Below the pieces are notes generated by a model. It made no database searches and was not told where the DNA came from. It saw only the letters and a list, made by a program, of their open reading frames with translations. From Simmondsia chinensis (taxonomy: Eukaryota > Streptophyta > Magnoliopsida > Caryophyllales > Simmondsiaceae), in the NCBI GenBank assembly GCA_018398585.1, contig JAGTTD010000018.1, positions 8,501,501-8,565,500 of the forward strand: a stretch of 64,000 nucleotides of DNA, in the 5' to 3' direction. A program made the translations under genes and the position numbers. Shown here one piece after another: positions 58,572-64,000 of the stretch. Within the stretch, counting starts at the first letter, position 1. Every line of letters begins with the position of its first letter.

Positions 58572-58879
58572 AAACTGTCCTTCTCCTCCTTGCCTCCAGG
58601 AGAAGTTTGGATGGTTTCTCCAGCCGGGATCATACGTGTTTGAGTATAGGCCATTCCTTGAGAATCCTTAGGCTGCATTAACATGTTCCTCCGACCACTC
58701 AACAATAGGTGAAATGGATGGGCGATCAAACGTAGAATGAGAGACACTAGAACATGAAGAACAAGCACTATTCATGTTTTAAACACTAGACATGTTAGGT
58801 ACAGGAGGGAGAGTCAATGTCATTTTAAATAAGGATGTAAGCTGCTGCACAGAAGAGGCAAGAGAGTCTACTTTTTTAT
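58572..58879 (-). pseudogene. gag: Element H Gag middle region with degraded zinc knuckle
   Basis: Corresponds to 5228-5500 of element B. CSSCSSVSHSTFDR-like sequence shows the knuckle with its last cysteine replaced. Stops occur near 58775 and 58670. NHPNFSW and GGEGQF are readable. Confidence 0.7.
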
Positions 58880-59686
58880 TTAAAATAGATTTATGAGCAA
58901 CTTCATATACTCCTTTGACCTAAAAGCATTCAAACGTGCATGTGCGGCATTCTGTTGTGAATTCTCATTCAAATGTTCAAACAGTTCCCACACCTCATCC
59001 TCATTCTTCCTGAGGAATTGACCATCGCATGAGGCATCAACAGTTTGTTGACCCTTTTTGTTTAACCCGTAATAGAAATTTTGAACTAGTTGCCATTTAG
59101 AGATAGCATGATGTGGACAAGCTCGTAAGAGTTCCCTAAACCTATCCCAACTCTCGTGAAACTCCTCAGTAGGGAGTTGGGCGAAGGTGTTAATGGCCCT
59201 CCTAGTAGTGCCAGTCTTACTAATTGGATAGAATTTCTTAAGAAATTCTTGTTGTATTTGAGTCCAAATACTAATCATCCCACTAGGTAAGGTGCCTAAC
59301 CAATACTTAGCATTTTCCTTTAAACAAAAAGGAAAGAGGCGAAGTAAGATGGCGTCATCACTACCGTTAGGAATCCTGAAGGTTGAGCAAACCTCCAAGA
59401 AATTGTCCAAATGTGTGTCCGGGTTCTCAGTACCTAAGCCATGGACCGAAGGAAGCATCTGTATGGCATCTGGCTTAAGCTCGAACTGATGGGCTGCCAG
59501 TGGCAATCTAATGCATGAAGGTGAGGTGTATGTGGTGGGAGTAAAATACTTCAAAAGTGGACGTGGTTTTTGTTCGTCAACTATTGCGGTTTGTGCTCAG
59601 TGTTGGGCCCTAAAGTCTCTTAAGGTCCTTTCAATTTCAGGGTCGAATCTAGTAAGGTCAAGAGACAAAGAGCGGCGACCATGCAT
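58880..59686 (-). pseudogene. gag: Element H Gag capsid
   Basis: The original start is ATG at 59686 (MHGRRSLSLDLTRFDPEIER). A TGA stands where element B has RAQHRAQ (B arginine codon). The long open part 59554-58880 holds IRLPLAAHQFELKPDAIQML, NPDTHLDNFLEVCSTFRI, LRLFPFCLKENAKYWLGTLP, ESWDRFRELLRACPHH and NFYYGLNKKGQQTVDASC: the Athila capsid domain. A frameshift follows near 58900. Confidence 0.88.
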
Positions 59687-59886
59687 GAATACACAACCAC
59701 GAGAAGCAAGTCAAACTCAAAGCTAAAACAAGCAAAACAAACAAAACAAACACATAAATAATAACAATAACAATAATAATAATAATAATAATAAAACTAT
59801 CCTAAAATCTACCTATGCACTAAAATCACAAGATAAATAATGCCTAAAACAATAAATAAATAAATAAATCTTTTTTTAAAAAAGAA
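59687..59886 (-). other. Element H leader remnant with AAT microsatellite
   Basis: A-rich leader matching 6287-6490. Contains an (AAT/AAC)n microsatellite at about 59755-59793 and an (AAAT)n run at 59850-59870. Homology to B stops near 59886, where H is truncated. Confidence 0.7.
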
Positions 59887-60194
59887 ATGTAAAGAATCAC
59901 CAGATTCAATTTCACGGTCTAGCACTAAGGCTCCCGCTAAGAGCCTGTCGGGTGTCCTGACAATCCTCTTACAACACCTAAGCTCTCGTGTACTTGAAAC
60001 ATTTTTGTTCCTATCAGTAGGTGCATCTAATGCATCCACTATGTCTTGAGTTGTGTTTAGCTATTTAGAATTAGTGTCATTTTCCTTCAATATTATTTTG
60101 TTTTTGTTTTTGTTTTTGTTTTTGTAGCTTATTTGCAAAATGCTTCTTTAAGTATTTTGCATTGTATTTACAAAAGACCTTTTAAATAAATAAA
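59887..60194. other. Unassigned DNA between elements H and I
   Basis: A minus-strand open stretch (60039-59809) encodes RTPDRLLAGALVLDREIES, which I cannot assign. A (GTTTTT)n run is at about 60099-60126. No terminus or target duplication seen. Confidence 0.4.
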
Positions 60195-60810
60195 AAACTG
60201 TAGAAAAAAAACAACGTCGTTGTTCCTTTTATCTGCAACATCATACTGCTGCGGTGTAACCAGAGCAGAAAGTTAAGATCATATCTCATTTGTAGTTAGC
60301 AAATTCAAAAATTCACCCGAAAAATATTCACCACCTCGATCTGATCGAAGTGAATTAACTTGTTTACCTAATAGCTTTTAAAATTCAACTTTATAATCTT
60401 TGAATTTCTCCAAAAATGTCGACTTATATCTCATCAGGTAAACATATTCATGCCTTGAGTAATCATCACTAAATGTGGTTAAGTACTGATACCCACCTCT
60501 TGCCTCCACATACATCTTTGTGAACCAGCTCAAACAAGCCACCAACCCTGTTGCCTTTACTCTTAAAGACAGACTTGGTCATCTTTCTTTTTATGCAGGA
60601 TTTGCAGACTGGTAATGACCTTAAGTCCAAAGCCTCTATCAGTCCATCTTTTACCATTCTTTGGATCCTGGTTGAATTAATGTGACCTAAACGTTGGTGC
60701 CTTATGTAGGCATTATCACTTTCAGGGTGTTTTCTTTTAGGAGATTGAACAAGTGAACTTACGTTAGATTCATTTAAACAATTACCAAAGTTTTGATAAG
60801 GAAATAGCAT
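60195..60810 (-). pseudogene. Element I GAG-pre-integrase and integrase N-terminal half
   Basis: 60810-60469 encodes HQRLGHINSTRIQRMVKDGL, SLPVCKSCIKRKMTKSVFKS and FELVHKDVCGG (first catalytic aspartate in KDVCG). After a frameshift at about 60495 the frame continues with YQYLTTFSDDYSRHEYVYLM, then NSLRSDRGGEYFSGEF (second catalytic aspartate). Several stops follow. The third catalytic residue is lost or obscured near the truncation. Confidence 0.85.
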
Positions 60811-61480
60811 GAATAAACAATTTATTCATGTACATTTACAAATAAATAATTTATTTCTCAGATTAAAATCTCCATTGTCAAGATCAATTGAATAACAATT
60901 ATTCGTAAAACAAGACACAGAAATCAAATTTCTGTGCATAGTAGCTACAAATAAACAAACCTTTAAAACAAAACTCCATCACTAAAGTCTAAGCTAACAT
61001 CTCCTACACTTAAGACCACTATTATTGTACTATCCCTGACCATCGGGTACAACACCCATCGTGTAGCCTTTAACCTAGCCTGAGTTCCTGTAACATATTA
61101 CAGATATGGTCAGTTGAACCTGAGTCCACCCACCAGGAACCTGGTAGACTGTCAACTGTGCATGACTCAACTAATTGAGATATCAACATACCTTCACCAG
61201 ATGGCTTAGCAGTCTTTGCAGGAAGAGTAGCTATGCACTTAGTGTAGTTTCTCCTTTATGGACTTTCTTTTGCTGACTTCCTTATGGACTTGGTTGCTAC
61301 AATAGCAACCTTACCCTTTCCTTTCTTTCTAGTAGGTCCCTTGTGAGTAGTGAGTAAGTCTAACTTATTTTTCAAGGCAAAGTATTTGGTCCCGTGAGTA
61401 CATTATTATTCCAAATCAAGTGAAGTTCGTTAGCCATATCCATATCAGAAACACTGTAAATGCAAACAATCGTGTAGCTA
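60811..61480 (-). pseudogene. Element I protease and gag C-terminal remnant
   Basis: The minus strand encodes SWWVDSGSTDHICNML near 61075-61130: the DSG protease motif and its usual copia context. MHRNLISVSCFTNNCYSIDL is near 60880-60945. Upstream are lysine-rich pieces (KGKVAIVATKS) with stops. Decayed beyond function. Confidence 0.7.
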
Positions 61481-62859
61481 CCTTATATGAGTCATGTGTA
61501 ATGCAGTGATATATATTCCTTCAACTTAGTATACACAATAAGTCAGATATCTACCAAACTGTACTATCATGTATACAATGATGACCCAAACACACCACTC
61601 CTTACTCCCCGGCAATGAGGTCGCGCAAAGCTAATTCGGGTGAGAACTATCCTCAATTAACCTGTTTTCTTGTAACTCTTACTAAACATGATTAACTCAC
61701 CACTTTACCTTAGTCTCTTACATAATACAACAAAGCTCCTCGGGGAGGCTAATGCATCATGCTAGTCAAGTGTAAACCACTACCTAAACCTCCATACAAA
61801 TACACGGAATATTCCATGGCAGCGTAGTCTCATCGCTTCTTTGCACTTTGGTTTATCCTAAAAGAATTCTAACCCTATAATCTACAAGCCGACATCCTCT
61901 GCTGGGAGGTCTATCAATCTCCTATATTGCTAGACCGGTAATGAAGACCGTGAGGTTACAACAATTGAAACCCCGCTCCCACTTGATTTTTATAACCAGT
62001 GATTTTTAATTAACTTGTATTTACAACCTGGATTATCTCATAATCCTCTTTAGAATCTCATTCTAAAATTAACTAAAATTAATTTATTTATTTATTTAAA
62101 AATACTATTGTTTTACAATATAGATTATCTCATAATCTTGTATTAGAATTTCATTCAAAAATTCGATCAATAAAATTAATTAATTAATTTTAATTAAAAC
62201 AATTCCAACATTTAATTTTGATTATTAGATAATATACTTTTCAAAATCTAATTTCAAAATTAAATTAAAAATAATTTTATTTAAAATCAATAGCGATTTT
62301 GTGCTTAGACTATCCCATATTCTATTTTTAAGATCTTATTCTAAAATAAATTAACTAAGACTATCCCATATTCTATTTTTAAGATCTTATTCTAAAATAA
62401 ATTAACTAATAAAATAATTAATTTATAATTATGTAAATCAGTACTGACGTCTACACGTCCCAAAAAAATAAAATAAAATAAAAACCTTTTTTTTTATGGC
62501 TGACGTTGGCGCTGACATCAGACGTGTGACGCTGATTTAAATAATTTAAATCGATACTTTAAATAACCTAGTTAACTATTAACTCTTTTAACCGATTTAA
62601 ACAATTTAAATCATTACATTAAAATATTTTAATTAACAATTAACTACTTTAATGATTTAAACAATTTAAATCACTAATTCAAACAATCATCTGAATTAAC
62701 TGTTAATTCTTCATTAATTTAAACAATTTAAAATGAACCGTCAAATTAAAATGACTTTCCTTCTTAATAAAATCTCTATTTTATTAAATTGTCAATCTAT
62801 TTATTTATTACGATCTTATTATACCTAGTCATGTATATAATGAATGTAGTCAGAATCCA
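61481..62859 (-). other. Element I leader (non-coding)
   Basis: AT-rich DNA between gag remnants and the primer site, with no ORF. Contains a 51-bp direct duplication at 62307-62408 and repeated aatttaaatcnntac-like words at 62530-62720. Confidence 0.6.
62307..62408. repeat. 51-bp perfect-looking tandem duplication in element I leader
   Basis: The block starting agactatcccatattctatt occurs at 62307 and 62358 with no differences noticed by eye, so it is a recent local duplication. Confidence 0.9.
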
Positions 62860-62871
62860 GCTGTAATACCA
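62860..62871 (-). other. Primer binding site of element I (tRNA-iMet-like)
   Basis: The minus strand reads TGGTATTACAGC, 10 of 12 matches to TGGTATCAGAGC, two bases from the LTR end. Confidence 0.8.
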
Positions 62872-62873
62872 AT

Positions 62874-63805
62874 TGTTGGGAAAACATATTAATTTTTGTT
62901 GAAAAATAAACTCTAATACCGACTATTGGGTTCATAAATCTCAACTATGGTCACAACAATAGGCACCTATTAAAGCACTTAGAGTAGGAGAATCTTCCCT
63001 CTACCTGAGCCCCCGGCCGGAGAGTCATGCTTCTTGACACCTCGCGTGCGAGTGTTCCCGGGAATAAATTTATCTCTATAAATCCTTTGCCCTAATACTG
63101 GTTGTCAAGATTAATTTCAAAAATTCTTCCTAAAGTTTACGAAGTTAACGCAGCAGAACGGGTTTAGAATTCATAATTCTAAACCTAGGGTTGATTTAAA
63201 ATATCATAATTTTAAATCTACTAACTCAAATTCATAATTTAAAGCAACAGATCTAAATTCTTAATTTAGATCTACAGGCTTTTTACTCTAATACATTCAT
63301 AAAATTACATAAATTTGAACAGGCATTGTAACGAATGCTATAAATAAATAGAAAAGCGAAAAAGAATAAGGAAAGAAGAACATAGCTGGAATTGCTCCAA
63401 TAATAAAGAAAACCAAGAAAATCGAGACCCCGCGATCTTTTACGCAATGACCTCGAATTGCCAGGATGGTGGCCTCCGAAAAATATTAAATTGAGGAAAG
63501 AAATTTTTCAAAGGAAATTTTTCTCTCCAATTGGGTCTTCGACTATGAGTCTTTCAAACAACAAGCCATACCATTTGTTCCAATTCTATCTGTGGCTTAG
63601 TCTCATAAACTACTTAGAACAAACATGTAAATTGTAGTCTGAGGACTACACCCATCTCATGGATGTCTCCCAAAAGAAAACCACATGCAGTATAAAAGCT
63701 CACATACACAAATTTAACTAGGAAACGATTGGGACTTTAATTTTATTTATTAATTAAAATAATATATCCAGAATAAATCTGAATTTCAGGATAGTGTTCC
63801 TAACA
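62874..63805 (-). repeat. Element I 5' LTR
   Basis: 932 bp, in plus coordinates tgttggg...cctaaca, so TG...CA ends with a short inverted repeat. No second copy in the window. Confidence 0.8.
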
Positions 63806-64000
63806 AAGACCACCATGCCTTGACCTCAAATTTTGTTGCAACTATAGTGTCACCTATTGTGACTGCTAATCTTAAAATGAATATTGCAGCAATACGAGCA
63901 GCGGTACAACAAAAACATGGGTACACTATTTCGTATCAAAAAGCAAGGAAAGCAAAGCAGGAAGTGATTGAGCAGCTATTTGGCTCCCATGAGGATGCAT
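63806..64000 (+). pseudogene. Element J: MULE (Mutator-like) transposase fragment, N-terminal region
   Basis: Frame from 63808: DHHALTSNFVATIVSPIVTA, NLKMNIAAIRAAVQQKHGYT, ISYQKARKAKQEVIEQLFGS, HEDA, open to the window edge. The pattern (HxLTS.FIA..., then Y.ISYxKAxxAKQ..IE.LFG) is the conserved region before the catalytic core of plant MuDR/MURA-type transposases. The coding region is interrupted on its left by copia element I, so it is broken. The catalytic core and terminal repeats would lie beyond the window. Confidence 0.8.

Larger units (their letters stand above)
52846..59886 (-). mobile_element. Element H: second copy of the B family, with nearly complete but frameshifted pol
   Basis: The minus-strand order is leader, gag, protease, RT, RNase H, integrase, 3' UTR and a 158-bp scrap of 3' LTR. 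Proteins and untranslated regions align with element B, so both are one family. The 5' LTR and primer site are missing, with homology ending at about 59886. The 3' LTR is reduced to its outer 158 bp. H retains the RT core, RNase H and integrase that B lost. It therefore shows what the full-length family looked like. Confidence 0.88.
60195..63805 (-). mobile_element. Element I: 3'-truncated Ty1/copia retrotransposon
   Basis: The minus-strand order is 5' LTR (63805-62874), tRNA-iMet-like primer site, long AT-rich leader, decayed gag/protease, and GAG-pre-integrase and integrase start; then it ends near 60195. RT, RNase H and the 3' LTR are missing. The LTR begins TGTTAGGAACACTATCC and ends CCCAACA. 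The five bases after the LTR in plus coordinates (63806-63810, aagac) would be one target duplication; the other is lost with the truncation. Confidence 0.85.

Noticed and set aside
59809..60039. 76-codon minus-strand ORF between H and I
   Set aside because: Its first part lies in H's truncated leader and the rest has no recognised homology, so it is probably a chance fusion.

Overview
The window is repeat-dense plant DNA, most likely from a eudicot with a large repeat load. It consists almost entirely of transposable elements nested inside one another. I see no intact host gene, rRNA, tRNA gene or CRISPR array. Evidence for a plant: Athila/Tat-type Ty3/gypsy polyproteins with a tRNA-Asp-like primer site, a SIRE/Maximus-like Ty1/copia element with a tRNA-iMet primer site, Mutator-like (MULE) DNA elements with 9-bp target duplications, a Ulp1-type peptidase fragment, and AT-rich LTRs with canonical TATAAATA boxes.

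Layout. Element A (646 to about 43880, +) is an old Athila/Tat-like retrotransposon that hosts four others. Its 5' LTR is split by element B (666-15928, -), another Athila-like element that has lost its RT core, RNase H and integrase. B's leader is itself split by MULE C (6506-14327), which has long terminal inverted repeats, two huge inverted tandem-repeat arms with a shared 215-bp higher-order period, and a central Ulp1 fragment. A's gag is interrupted by solo LTR D (18198-19293), which carries a 34-bp GC-rich minisatellite. A's protease region is interrupted by element E (20615-37642, +), a 17-kb non-coding LARD-like element built largely of four different tandem arrays. E in turn contains the SIRE-like copia element F (22925-31677, -). 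A's decayed pol resumes at 37643 and its 3' LTR starts at 42340.

Downstream are an LTR-like fragment (43881-44965), a non-coding LTR element G (44966-51435), AT-rich DNA, and a second copy of the B family, H (about 52846-59886, -), with nearly complete but frameshifted pol. The window ends with a truncated copia element I (about 60195-63805, -) inserted next to the start of a MULE transposase coding region J (63806 to the window end, +).

Insertion joints were read directly: the host coding frame resumes across D and E, and short flanking duplications bracket B, C, D, E, F and G. The order in time is therefore A first, then B, D and E, then C within B and F within E. Every gene seen is a transposon gene and nearly all are broken; activity could only come in trans from copies elsewhere.
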